A stretch of 64,000 nt of DNA. Origin: Ramlibacter aquaticus (lineage in GTDB: Bacteria; Pseudomonadota; Gammaproteobacteria; Burkholderiales; Burkholderiaceae_C). The notes beneath the pieces are model-generated. The model did no database searches, had not been told where the DNA came from, and saw only the letters and a program-made list of their open reading frames with translations. A program made the position numbers and the translations under genes. Each line of letters opens with the position of its first letter. Position 1 is the stretch's first letter. This document shows, in pieces, positions 1-9,601 of this stretch. The stretch lies in contig NZ_JADDOJ010000004.1 of assembly GCF_015159745.1 (NCBI RefSeq), positions 1-64,000 on the forward strand. The letters run 5' to 3'.

Positions 1-52
1 CACGCATTCGCTTCTTGGCCGCCTCGCTCAATCGCTTTTGCACCATACCCAT
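1..52 (-). CDS. possible 5' end of a divergent gene, cut by the left edge
   Basis: On the minus strand an ATG at 52 (or a second in-frame ATG at 46) opens a frame that stays open to the window edge and encodes about 17 residues, rich in Lys and Arg. A GGAG lies 3 nt before the first ATG and 9 nt before the second, which favours the second. Too little is visible to assign a function. It would be divergent from the pilus cluster, so the 170 bases between them would hold both promoters. Confidence 0.3.
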   Translation of the reverse strand, partial: MGMVQKRLSEAAKKRMR

Positions 53-137
53 ATTCTCCAGGAACAAGCCTGAAGACATAACGCAAGAGCGACACAACGG
101 TTGTCATGTGTTTAGAGAAGATCAATAAGCCATCTGT

Positions 138-161
138 GCATGGCGCGCCTGCGCGCCATGC
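138..161. repeat. 24-nt near-perfect palindrome upstream of the pilus cluster
   Basis: Two 11-nt arms (138-148 and 151-161) starting GCATGGCGCGC are exact inverted copies around a 2-nt centre. It lies about 60 nt before the first pilin start codon. It could be a dyad operator or a strong hairpin in the leader RNA. No T-run follows, so it is not a typical intrinsic terminator. Confidence 0.55.
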
Positions 162-221
162 CGGAAGTTCTCGGCAGGCGGGCTCCAGGGCCCGCGTTTG
201 TGCTTTGAAGTCAGGGACAAG

Positions 222-716
222 ATGAAGCGCTCCGCATGGCAAGCCGGATTCACCTTGGTGGAACTGGTGATCGTGTTGGTCCTGGTGGGGATCCTCAGTG
301 CCTACATCATCGCGCTCAACACCAATTCGTCCGCCCTTACCGCCCGGTCCCAGGCGGACAAGCTCGCCTCCGACATCCGCCACGCTCAATCGCTGGCCAT
401 GACCTGGAGCCAGCCGCTGCAGTTCAATATCAGCGCGACCGGCTACAGCATCCGCTGCACGAGTACCACGGCGGGCTCGCCCTGCAACAACACGCCTTCG
501 ACGGGCGGCACGGTCACCGACCCGGCCACGAACGCGGCCTTCCAGAACACCCTGGGCAGCGGCGTCAGCTTCGCTGCCCGCCCCACTGCATTCACGATCA
601 ACACCACCGGCATCCCGACCGTCACAGGCAACAGCTTCCAGCTCAGCGGCGGCGGGACGAGCTTCACTGTGACGGTGGCCACGGGCACCGGAAACATCAC
701 GGTGACATCGCCATGA
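222..716 (+). CDS. GspH/FimT-like minor pseudopilin (MshC-like position)
   Basis: 164-residue type IV pilin-like protein. A short basic leader ends in Ala-Gly, followed by FTLVELVIV, the prepilin peptidase/N-methylation signal with the key Glu at mature position 5, then about 20 hydrophobic residues. The C-terminal part is Gly/Thr/Ser-rich with two cysteines about 9 apart near residues 80-90. I chose ATG 222 because AGGGA sits just before it and it gives an 8-residue leader; a TTG at 198 would give a longer one. The next gene overlaps by ATGA. It probably joins a minor-pilin complex that primes the pilus; the subfamily is uncertain. Confidence 0.85.
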   Translation: MKRSAWQAGFTLVELVIVLVLVGILSAYIIALNTNSSALTARSQADKLASDIRHAQSLAMTWSQPLQFNISATGYSIRCTSTTAGSPCNNTPSTGGTVTDPATNAAFQNTLGSGVSFAARPTAFTINTTGIPTVTGNSFQLSGGGTSFTVTVATGTGNITVTSP

Positions 717-1150
717 GCACCCTCACTCCACCGCGCCAGCGCGGCTTCACGCTGATCGAGATGATCGCCGTGGTGGTGCTGCTCGGCATCGCCGCCGCGA
801 CCATCATCTCGATGCAAGGCAACATCCTCAATCCCCAGCGCAGCGTCGACCTGACCACGGCGCAGGTGTATTCGCGCCTGCAGCAGGCCTGCGCAGAGCA
901 GGTGCTGCTGGTCGAGCGGCAGGATGGCATCGACCAGGTGACGAACGTGTCCGTTACCAACGGCGGCTCGGGCCGATTTGGCACGAACAATTGCGACGCG
1001 CTCGTGGCCTACGGGTCGAATCCCATTCCCTCGGTGACGGTGAACGACAACTACACCGGGAGCGCGTGCCCCACAGGCGTCACCTGCAAGCTGGTGACCG
1101 TGCAGGAGGGCAGCCTGCCCCCCCTGGTTTTCATGCTGGCCGACTACTGA
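713..1150 (+). CDS. type IV pilus minor pilin (PilV/MshD-like)
   Basis: 145 residues. The N-terminus has a basic leader ending QRG, then FTLIEMIAVVVLLGIAAA, a class III prepilin signal and transmembrane helix. The rest has four cysteines (around residues 62, 93, 119 and 124), suggesting disulfides after export. ATG 713 overlaps the preceding stop codon (ATGA), so translation is probably coupled. The position, second in a run of four pilin-like genes, matches mshD in MSHA clusters, but the sequence alone does not settle the subfamily. Confidence 0.8.
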   Translation: MSTLTPPRQRGFTLIEMIAVVVLLGIAAATIISMQGNILNPQRSVDLTTAQVYSRLQQACAEQVLLVERQDGIDQVTNVSVTNGGSGRFGTNNCDALVAYGSNPIPSVTVNDNYTGSACPTGVTCKLVTVQEGSLPPLVFMLADY

Positions 1151-1157
1151 GGCCGCC

Positions 1158-1772
1158 ATGCGCCAACGCTTCAACTCCAGGCCGACCTCGCAGGGTTTCA
1201 CCCTCATCGAGCTCGTCATCACTCTGATCCTGCTGGGGATTCTCGCGGTGTTGAGCTCGTCCATCTTCTATGACAACGTCCAGACCAGCGTGGTGCGCAA
1301 CAAGGCCCAGGGCACGGCCGACCAGGGTCGTTATGTGATGGAACGCATCGCCCGCGAACTGCGTGAGATCAAGTACGACACCACGGCCGGCGCCTACTCC
1401 ATCACAAGTTCACTGAGCGGCACCCAGACCAGCCTGATCTTCACTCGCAGCGTGCCCAATGCGGCGAACACGGCCTTCACAGATACGCCCATCGCGCTTT
1501 GCTACAACTCGGCGACGAAAACTCTCAGTCTGAACTACAACGCAACCGCCTGCCCGACCACGACCCCCACGGCGGTTCTCACTACCCAAGCCGCCGGCTT
1601 CAGCCTGGTCTTCGCGGACGGCAACAACAATCTGAGCACCGGGACGATCGCGATCACCACGGCCACTGTGCGCGGCATTGAGGTGACGCTGCAGATGCTG
1701 GACAGCGGCGGCACCCTGCCCAGCGGGCAGGCGATCAACCAGACCATGCGTGTTTCGCTGAGGAACCTATGA
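1158..1772 (+). CDS. type IV pilus minor pilin (PilW/MshO-like)
   Basis: 204 residues. The leader ends SQG, followed by FTLIELVITLILLGILAVLSS, a typical prepilin cleavage site and N-terminal helix. The remainder is Thr/Ser/Asn-rich and contains two cysteines (around 115 and 128). It starts 7 nt after the previous stop and overlaps the next gene by ATGA, so all four minor pilin-like genes form one translational unit. The family is clear from the N-terminus; equivalence to MshO/PilW rests on length and order. Confidence 0.82.
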   Translation: MRQRFNSRPTSQGFTLIELVITLILLGILAVLSSSIFYDNVQTSVVRNKAQGTADQGRYVMERIARELREIKYDTTAGAYSITSSLSGTQTSLIFTRSVPNAANTAFTDTPIALCYNSATKTLSLNYNATACPTTTPTAVLTTQAAGFSLVFADGNNNLSTGTIAITTATVRGIEVTLQMLDSGGTLPSGQAINQTMRVSLRNL

Positions 1773-4228
1773 ACACCCGCATGCATCGCCAGCAGCGCGG
1801 CATCGCCACCTTGATCGTGGTGCTGCTGCTGATCACCGGCGTGCTGTTCGTGCTTTCGCAGAGCAGCAGCATCCTGCAACAGCGCAGCGACAACACGTCG
1901 CAGGACCTGGACAGCCAGGCTGCCGTCATGATCGCCGAAAGCGGCCTCGAACGGGCACAAGCCATCGTCACCCAGGCCCAGCTCCAGGGCACCATGAGTG
2001 ACGCCACCTGCGGCAGTTCGGGAGTGACCGCGGGCGCGCCCTTCACCATTGGCTCCGGCACGCTGAGCTACGGCACTTCGGTGGCCCTGCCCACCGGCTG
2101 TACAGCCAGCCAGTGCACCAGCTGCCAGGTGCAGGCGACAGGCACCGTGGGCAGCGCCAAGCGCACGCTGAACGCGACGTACACGCTGGGCACCGCGTTC
2201 GGCGTTGCGGGGCGTGGCACCACCGTGACCATGGTTCTGTCGAACACCTTCAACGCGCCCACGGTCGCCCTCTTCGAACTGGGATGGCGTCGCCAGGGCG
2301 CGGGCGGAAATTCGGCAGGCACGAGCACGACGCCCGTGCTGCAGTCTGGCGAAACTTCCACACTGATGTGGAATCTGGAGTCCAGCCAGGGCAACCGCAG
2401 CGCTGGTGCGATCGGCACGGGCGTGACCATCGCCGCCAACACGTTCAGCCCGGTCGTCAAGCAGACCCTGAACGCCTCGCGCGACTACGTGGAAGTGGGC
2501 GGGCTCTATCCCGCGAAGGCGAACGATGGCAACCCCACCGCCATCTCTACGACGATCGCGGGGACCATCGGGCAGTCCACCATCACGGTCGGATCCAGCA
2601 GCAGCCTCGGCGTCGGCATGACTGTGGCTGGCACCGGCATAGGTGCAGGCGCGCGCATCAGCGCCATCAGCGGCACCACGGTGACTCTGTCCGTGGTCAA
2701 CACTGCCGGGGTCACAGGCAATGGCTCGTTCAAGTATGACTACCCGCTCATCCTGGGCTCGTACTACGGCAACAGCAACCAGAACCCGCAGACTGCCTTC
2801 TCGACCAACAGCGCGACGGCGGGCAGCGTCCTGAATGGCAGCGACCCGGCCGACACCACAGCTTGCGAGTACGGCTCGTCGACCACGCCGGTGGTACCCA
2901 ACCCCGGTGCCCAGGGGGGCACCTATCAGAAGTGCCGCACCTGGTGCCTAGATCGCACCTCCACGGCGACCAAGGGCGATCCGGGCAAGGCAGACACACT
3001 GGTTTTCGGCATTTCGCCGCGGAGCGGCTCAGTGGCGGACGTCATCAATTCGGTCAGCTTCAACACCGCCGCATCCGGTGGCACGTACAACTTCCCGGCG
3101 CAAAACCTGGCCCTGAACAAGCTGGTGCACTTCCCGAACACGGACGGCTCCACGAGCACCGCGTCCGGCGCCGTGTATTCGGAAGAGTGGTACTACCACA
3201 ACCTGCCCTACACCTCGTCGGGCGCCAGCGGCTTCGGCGCCTCGGCTTACAGGGCCGTGGTGCTGGGGTCGGCGGGCACTGCCACGCTGACGCTCTCCAC
3301 GGGAATCACCCCCGGCGGCGCTTCATTGAGCGCGACATCCGTCAGCGGCCCGATTTGCGTCGGCGACACGATCAACCTGGTGGCAGGCAGCAACAACAAC
3401 AAGGTGTCCGGTAGGACGATCCTGAGCACGCCCGGCGGCGCTCAGTGCAGTTCGTCGGGTGGGACATACAACCTGGACCCGGCGAACCCGATTGGCAACG
3501 GCAGCAATGGTACGGTTAGCGGCAACGTACTTACCTTCACTTCCAAGACATTCTTCCCGACATCGTCGCTCAATACGAACCCGCTGCCGACAGGCGCAAC
3601 CGTGAGTACCACCACGACCTCGGGCGGTACGGCGACGTTTGTCAACGGCGCGACGACTTACACATACTACCCACTGACTGCACCGATCGCCGGCACGAAC
3701 ATCCTGGCGTATGCAGGCCAGACGTCCGAAACGGCGACCGTCGATGGCGCAAGCCAAACTGTGTACCGGATCTACGTTCCCCCTGGCACGCCACTGCCAC
3801 AGGTGCCGTACAGCTACACGGACACCACGACCACCCCCTCGACCACCAGGTACATCGACACCATTCTGCAGGTCTACAAGACGGTTCTTACCGGTGGGGT
3901 GGTCGTGCCCCTCCAGGCTGGCGCGAAGGTGGCGACGGTCGATCCCACCACCAACAGTTTTACGGTCGTGAACAACAACAGTTCGGGAACTCCGGTCCCG
4001 CCGGGGTTCGTGGGCGTGCAACTGTGCGGTGGCATCTGTGCCCTGTTCAGCGACCCAGGCAACTTGAATGGCGCGGCGGTGACGACCGGCTTCACGGTCA
4101 ACAAATCCACCAACACCGCCCAGTGGGCCAGTGGCTTCATGTGCCTGAGCGGCGTGTACGGCCCCAACATCGTGCCGATCCAGAGCTCGGTCATCAAGGA
4201 CAGGCGCTGGTGGGAATCGGTCCAGTGA
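1769..4228 (+). CDS. large PilX-like minor pilin with a long Thr/Ser-rich exoprotein domain
   Basis: 819 residues. The first 60 resemble PilX: QQRGIATLIVVLLLITGVLF, then a helix ending IAESGLERAQAI. PilX proteins normally have under 200 residues, so about 700 are extra. The extension is low-charge and Thr/Ser/Gly/Asn-rich, with one region (about 265-320) built of short beta-strand-like Val/Thr/Ile stretches as in adhesin modules, and scattered cysteine pairs. It should be anchored like a minor pilin and exposed outside the cell, perhaps as a pilus-tip adhesin combining MshP and MshQ roles; that function is inference. It ends 44 nt before the ATPase gene. Confidence 0.75.
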   Translation: MNTRMHRQQRGIATLIVVLLLITGVLFVLSQSSSILQQRSDNTSQDLDSQAAVMIAESGLERAQAIVTQAQLQGTMSDATCGSSGVTAGAPFTIGSGTLSYGTSVALPTGCTASQCTSCQVQATGTVGSAKRTLNATYTLGTAFGVAGRGTTVTMVLSNTFNAPTVALFELGWRRQGAGGNSAGTSTTPVLQSGETSTLMWNLESSQGNRSAGAIGTGVTIAANTFSPVVKQTLNASRDYVEVGGLYPAKANDGNPTAISTTIAGTIGQSTITVGSSSSLGVGMTVAGTGIGAGARISAISGTTVTLSVVNTAGVTGNGSFKYDYPLILGSYYGNSNQNPQTAFSTNSATAGSVLNGSDPADTTACEYGSSTTPVVPNPGAQGGTYQKCRTWCLDRTSTATKGDPGKADTLVFGISPRSGSVADVINSVSFNTAASGGTYNFPAQNLALNKLVHFPNTDGSTSTASGAVYSEEWYYHNLPYTSSGASGFGASAYRAVVLGSAGTATLTLSTGITPGGASLSATSVSGPICVGDTINLVAGSNNNKVSGRTILSTPGGAQCSSSGGTYNLDPANPIGNGSNGTVSGNVLTFTSKTFFPTSSLNTNPLPTGATVSTTTTSGGTATFVNGATTYTYYPLTAPIAGTNILAYAGQTSETATVDGASQTVYRIYVPPGTPLPQVPYSYTDTTTTPSTTRYIDTILQVYKTVLTGGVVVPLQAGAKVATVDPTTNSFTVVNNNSSGTPVPPGFVGVQLCGGICALFSDPGNLNGAAVTTGFTVNKSTNTAQWASGFMCLSGVYGPNIVPIQSSVIKDRRWWESVQ

Positions 4229-4272
4229 CAGCAACGACGACGTAGACCGCGAAGCGAACGAAAGGAAAAACC

Positions 4273-5931
4273 ATGTGCCCGCAAGATTTCGAGATGACCC
4301 GTTCGTTCATGGTGGAACAGGCGCCTCCGCCGCCGGTCGACTTCACCCTGCCTGAACCCGAGCCTTCAGACGCTGCCGCGGCACAGGCCGCGGCCGCCAA
4401 GCTGAATGCGCCCTTCATCGACCTGCGCCGGCATGACTTCCTGCCGCAGACCGTGAAGCTGCTGAGCGAAGCCCAGGCCCGGCGCTTCAAGGCCCTGGTG
4501 CTGGAGGACAAGGGCGACACCTTCCTGGTCGGCTTCGTGGACCCCTGGGACCTGCGCGCCCAGGACGAGATCGCCAACATCCTCAGGAAACCTGTGGATG
4601 TGGCCGTCATCACGCCCAGCCACCTGACCGACACGATCGAGCGCGTCTACCGCAAGACCGAACAGATCGGCCAGTTCGCACGCGAGGTGGGCGAGGACGT
4701 GATCGTCGAGGACAACGCCATCGACCTGATGGCCCTGAGTGGCACGCTGGACGAGGCGGACGCCCCCATCGTCAAGCTGCTGCAGTCCATCTTCGACGAT
4801 GCGGCCCGGGTGAATGCTTCGGACATCCACTTCGAGCCGCAGGAAAAGAGCATGCGGGTGCGCTTCCGCATCGACGGCCTGCTGCACGTCCAGCTGGATG
4901 CCGACAAGCGCATCGCGCCCACCCTCGTGGTGCGCCTGAAGCTGATGGCCGGCCTGGACATCGCCGAGCGCCGCCTGCCGCAGGACGGCCGCTTCAACGT
5001 GAAGTCCGGCGACTCGCGCTTCGACATCCGCATGTCCAGCATGCCCACGCAGTTCGGTGAATCGGTGGTGCTTCGCCTGCTGCGCCAGGACTCGCAGCGC
5101 TTGAAACTCACCCAGATCATGACGCGCCGCGCCCGCCTCGTTTTCGAGAAGGCGCTGTCCGCACCGCACGGCATGATCCTGGTCACCGGTCCCACCGGCT
5201 CCGGCAAGACGACCACCCTGTACGCGGCCATCGACCAGCTGAACACGCCCGACGTCAAGATCCTCACCTGCGAGGACCCGGTGGAATACCGGCTGGGCGG
5301 CGTGAACCAGGTGCAGATCAACGAAAAGATCGAGCTCACCTTCGCGAGAGTGCTGCGCTCCTTCCTGCGCCAGGACCCGGACATCCTGCTCGTCGGCGAA
5401 ATCCGTGACCAGGAAACGGCCGATATCGCGGCACGCGCCGCCATGACGGGCCACCTGGTGCTCTCCACCCTGCACACCAACGATGCGGTGTCCACGCCGC
5501 TGCGCCTGATCGACATGGGCGTGCCGGGCTACCTGATCGCCTCCAGCCTGCTGGCCGTCGTGTCGCAGCGGCTGCTGCGACTGAACTGCCCCAACTGCGC
5601 GGCCAACGACGAGCCCACGGCCGACCACCTGGAGTGGTTCCGCCAGCATGTGAGCGAGGAAGAGATCAACCTCGCCAAGTTCCGCAAGGGCAAGGGTTGC
5701 GTGCGCTGCAACGGCAGCGGCTACCTGGGCCGTCGTGGCGTCTTCGAGATCATCGAGATGACGCCCGAACTCGCCGTGTCGCTGCAACACAGCGACCCGA
5801 GCGAGTTCGAGCGCCAGGCGCGCATCCAGATCGGCCAGTACACCATGGAGCGCAATGCGGTCGAACTGGTGCTGACAGGTGAAACCACCATCGACGAAGC
5901 CATCAAGATCGCCGCCGGCGGCGAGATGTAA
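4273..5931 (+). CDS. GspE/PulE-family pilus assembly ATPase (MshE-like)
   Basis: 552 residues. A T2SSE/MshE N-terminal domain (about 40-130) precedes the secretion-ATPase core. Visible motifs are SDIHFEPQE, RFRIDGLLHV, Walker A GPTGSGKTT at 306-314, the Asp box around EDPVEYRL, Walker B LLVGEIRDQET, the His box STLHTNDA, and a four-cysteine zinc element (NCPNC with VRCNGSGYLGRRG). It powers pilin polymerisation from the cytoplasm. The core resembles MSHA-type ATPases more than retraction ATPases. ATG 4273 is used; in-frame ATGs at codons 8 and 13 are alternatives. The platform protein follows after 26 nt. Confidence 0.9.
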   Translation: MCPQDFEMTRSFMVEQAPPPPVDFTLPEPEPSDAAAAQAAAAKLNAPFIDLRRHDFLPQTVKLLSEAQARRFKALVLEDKGDTFLVGFVDPWDLRAQDEIANILRKPVDVAVITPSHLTDTIERVYRKTEQIGQFAREVGEDVIVEDNAIDLMALSGTLDEADAPIVKLLQSIFDDAARVNASDIHFEPQEKSMRVRFRIDGLLHVQLDADKRIAPTLVVRLKLMAGLDIAERRLPQDGRFNVKSGDSRFDIRMSSMPTQFGESVVLRLLRQDSQRLKLTQIMTRRARLVFEKALSAPHGMILVTGPTGSGKTTTLYAAIDQLNTPDVKILTCEDPVEYRLGGVNQVQINEKIELTFARVLRSFLRQDPDILLVGEIRDQETADIAARAAMTGHLVLSTLHTNDAVSTPLRLIDMGVPGYLIASSLLAVVSQRLLRLNCPNCAANDEPTADHLEWFRQHVSEEEINLAKFRKGKGCVRCNGSGYLGRRGVFEIIEMTPELAVSLQHSDPSEFERQARIQIGQYTMERNAVELVLTGETTIDEAIKIAAGGEM

Positions 5932-5957
5932 GCGGTACCGGGGCAAGGAGCGCATCA

Positions 5958-7193
5958 ATGGACGTCTACGAGTACATCGGCCGGAACAAGCGCGGCGAAG
6001 CCATGCGCGGTTCCATGGAGGCCCTGAGCCCCCAGGCGGTGGCAGCCTGGCTGGCGGGATCCGAAATCTCGCCGGTCTCGATCCGCCTTCAGTCCACCCA
6101 GGCGGCGAAAACGCCGGAGTGGCTCGTCCGCCTCAAGGGCAGCGACAAGGTCCACGACAAGGACCTGCTGCTCTTCACGCGGCAGATGGCCAACATGGTG
6201 AAAGCCGGCCTGCAGGTGATCGAGGCCATCGAGGGCATACAGCGCTCCACGTCCAGCCTCGCGCTGAGCAAGGTGCTGGGCGCGATCCGCGAGGACCTGG
6301 ACCGCGGCGCCGTGCTGAGCACCGCCTTCGGCCGCCACCCCGACGTCTTTACGGACTACTACGTGAACATGGTCAAGGTGGGCGAAGGCACGGGTGAGTT
6401 GGAGGATGCTTTCCACAACCTGTACAAGCAGCTGGATTTCGACCGCCAGATGCGGCTGCGCATGAAGACCGCGATGCGTTATCCCACCTTCGTGGTGATC
6501 GCACTTTTCATCGCGATTTCGGTGGTGACACTGTTCGTCATCCCGAAGTTCTCGACGACCTACGCCAACATGCATGTGGAGCTCCCGCTGCTGACCCGCT
6601 TGTTGGTGGCCACCTCGAACTTTGCGGTGAGCTACTGGTGGCTGATCCTGTTCGGCGCGGGCGTCGTCTATTACATCGTGCAGATGGTCCTGCGCAGCGC
6701 CGACGGCCGTTACAGCTGGGACAAGTGGAAGCTGCGCCTGCCCGTGGTGGGTGAGGTGCTGACCAAGGCGACCATCGCGCGCTTCTCGCGCAGCTTCGCT
6801 ACCGCGCTGAAGGCCGACGTGCCCATCGTGATGGCCTTCCAGCTGGTGGCTAAGGTGGTGGACAACACATTCTTCGAGGACCGGATCCTGGCCATGCGCC
6901 GGGGCGTCGAACGCGGCGAGGTGATGAGCCGCGTCATGCGCACCTCGGGCATCTTCTCGCCCCTGGAACTGCAGTTGATCCAGGTCGGCGAACGCACGGG
7001 CGAGGTGGACCGGGCCGTGGAGGACATCGCCGAGATGTACACCGAGGAAGTGGAGTACGCGGTGGACCGCCTCAGCCAGTCGATCGAACCCATCCTGCTG
7101 GTGCTCATGGGCGTGCTGGTCCTGATCCTCATCCTGGGCATCTTCCTGCCGCTGTGGGACCTGGGCGCGGCATCGCTGCACCGAGGGCAATGA
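5958..7193 (+). CDS. GspF/PilC-family inner-membrane platform protein (MshG-like)
   Basis: 411 residues with two T2SSF repeats. The first (about 70-190) carries LLLFTRQMANMVKAGL and VKVGEGTGEL; the second (about 270-390) carries IARFSRSFATALKADVPI and LIQVGERTGEVDRA. Three hydrophobic segments (about 170-195, 215-240 and 375-400) are membrane spans, the last ending GIFLPLWDLG as in MshG-type proteins. It links the cytoplasmic ATPase to the growing pilus. AAGGAG lies 8 nt before ATG 5958. It forms one operon with the ATPase upstream and the pilins downstream. Confidence 0.9.
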   Translation: MDVYEYIGRNKRGEAMRGSMEALSPQAVAAWLAGSEISPVSIRLQSTQAAKTPEWLVRLKGSDKVHDKDLLLFTRQMANMVKAGLQVIEAIEGIQRSTSSLALSKVLGAIREDLDRGAVLSTAFGRHPDVFTDYYVNMVKVGEGTGELEDAFHNLYKQLDFDRQMRLRMKTAMRYPTFVVIALFIAISVVTLFVIPKFSTTYANMHVELPLLTRLLVATSNFAVSYWWLILFGAGVVYYIVQMVLRSADGRYSWDKWKLRLPVVGEVLTKATIARFSRSFATALKADVPIVMAFQLVAKVVDNTFFEDRILAMRRGVERGEVMSRVMRTSGIFSPLELQLIQVGERTGEVDRAVEDIAEMYTEEVEYAVDRLSQSIEPILLVLMGVLVLILILGIFLPLWDLGAASLHRGQ

Positions 7194-7219
7194 ACGCGCT
7201 GACACGAGGAACCGAGTCG

Positions 7220-7606
7220 ATGACCTTGAAGCACCGAAAGCAGCAGGCAGGGTTCACGCTGGTCGAGATGATCATCGTGATGGTCTTGATCGGGATCCTG
7301 TCGGTTGTCGCGCTGCCCAGGTACCTCGACTATTCAGCGACCGCCAAGCAGAAGGCCCTCCAGACGGCCGCCAATGCGATCTCGGCGGCTGCCACGGCCA
7401 ACTACACGCGCAAGCGGACCGGGCTGAATGGCGTGGCGGTGACGTCCTGCGCGGCTGCGGCAGGGCTTGCCAGCATCGAATCCGGCATGGCTGTGAGCGC
7501 GGTCTCGGCCAGCCTGAGTTCGGGGGTGATCGGGCAATGCAGCATCAATTACACCGGCAGCTCCGCCCTTTCCAGTCCGGTCGTCTTTTCGGTGATCGGC
7601 GCATGA
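7220..7606 (+). CDS. major-type type IV pilin, copy 1 (MshA-like)
   Basis: 128 residues. An 11-residue basic leader ending QAG is followed by FTLVEMIIVMVLIGILSVVALPRYLDY, a classic pilin N-terminus with Glu5 and the Pro-Arg-Tyr break. Two cysteines near the C-terminus (TSCAAAAGL and IGQCSINY) should form the disulfide-bonded D-region. ATG 7220 has GAGGA 9 nt upstream; an ATG at 7190 overlapping the platform gene stop would give a 21-residue leader, long for this family. It is clearly paralogous to the next gene, with which it overlaps by ATGA. Confidence 0.85.
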   Translation: MTLKHRKQQAGFTLVEMIIVMVLIGILSVVALPRYLDYSATAKQKALQTAANAISAAATANYTRKRTGLNGVAVTSCAAAAGLASIESGMAVSAVSASLSSGVIGQCSINYTGSSALSSPVVFSVIGA

Positions 7607-7986
7607 CCCGTACACACACCCAGCGGGGCTTCACGCTGGTCGAATCCATCATCGTGATGACGGCCATCGGCATCCTGGCGGCGGTGGCGATTCCCAAGTA
7701 CATCGACGCGAAGTCGCAGGCCAAGCTTGCGGCGCTCAAGGGCGCGGCAGATGCCATTTCCGCCGCGGCCGCTCAGAACTACGCCTTGAGGCAATCGGGA
7801 GCGTCATCCTACACGACGGTCAACACCTGCAGTGCGGCGGCGGCACTGGCCGGTGTGCCCAGCAACATGGTCGTCACGGGAACGAGCAGCGTACCCACGG
7901 CTGGTGTATTGGGCAGCTGCGTGATCAATTACAGATCACCTGACGCCTTGGCCACGGGCTATACCTTCAAAGTGATGGGTGCCTGA
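7603..7986 (+). CDS. major-type type IV pilin, copy 2 (MshA/MshB-like)
   Basis: 127 residues. The leader ends TQRG before FTLVESIIVMTAIGILAAVAIPKYID. It aligns end to end with the previous pilin: both have the Ile/Leu-Pro-Arg/Lys-Tyr break, NTC or TSC followed by an Ala run, a GxLGSC or GVIGQC motif, INY and a terminal GA. Here Glu5 is followed by Ser rather than Met. This looks like a tandem duplication, either of a major pilin or of a major/minor pair. It is the last gene of the cluster; 90 nt separate it from a convergent regulator. Confidence 0.85.
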   Translation: MTRTHTQRGFTLVESIIVMTAIGILAAVAIPKYIDAKSQAKLAALKGAADAISAAAAQNYALRQSGASSYTTVNTCSAAAALAGVPSNMVVTGTSSVPTAGVLGSCVINYRSPDALATGYTFKVMGA

Positions 7987-8076
7987 AGGACTCTGGCAGG
8001 CTGGTGCTATGCCGGGATGACACAAGCATGGCCGGTCAGGAATCCGCGGGGCTGACATTTAAACGGCTCGGGCTCC

Positions 8077-9358
<1,282 letters not shown>

Positions 9359-9451
9359 GGCCCTGGTCCATGCCGCAACGGGCGCCTGACCCGCTCGTGC
9401 CCAGCTGCATCAGACTGAGCAGCCAGGCCAACACATGCGCACGCACAAAGC

Positions 9452-9485
9452 AAAAAACCCTGCTACGGATTCCATAGCAGGGTTT
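9452..9485 (-). terminator. intrinsic terminator after tRNA-Lys
   Basis: An 11-bp perfect stem (9455-9465 with 9475-9485, 9-nt loop) is followed on the minus strand by six T residues (9457-9452). It lies 23 nt past the encoded CCA end of the minus-strand tRNA, as expected for its transcript end. Confidence 0.85.
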
Positions 9486-9507
9486 CAGGCAGCCACGAGG
9501 GCAGATC

Positions 9508-9583
9508 TGGTGGGACGTGCGTGACTCGAACACGCGACCAACGGATTAAAAGTCCGCTGCTCTACCAACTGAGCTAACGTCCC
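9508..9583 (-). tRNA. tRNA-Lys (anticodon UUU)
   Basis: Read on the minus strand from 9583: acceptor GGGACGT pairs with ACGTCCC at the 3' end, followed by discriminator A and an encoded CCA (9510-9508). The D-arm contains AGCTCAGTTGGTAGAGC. The anticodon loop CTTTTAA gives anticodon TTT, and the T-loop TTCGAGTC is canonical. All four arms are visible. Confidence 0.97.
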
Positions 9584-9601
9584 ATGCAGCAAAGCCTTCG
9601 A

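Noticed and set aside
4366-5958. 530-codon minus-strand frame opposite the pilus ATPase
   Set aside because: Composition is His/Gln/Arg/Asp-rich nonsense typical of antisense to a GC-rich gene; the plus strand has full ATPase motifs.
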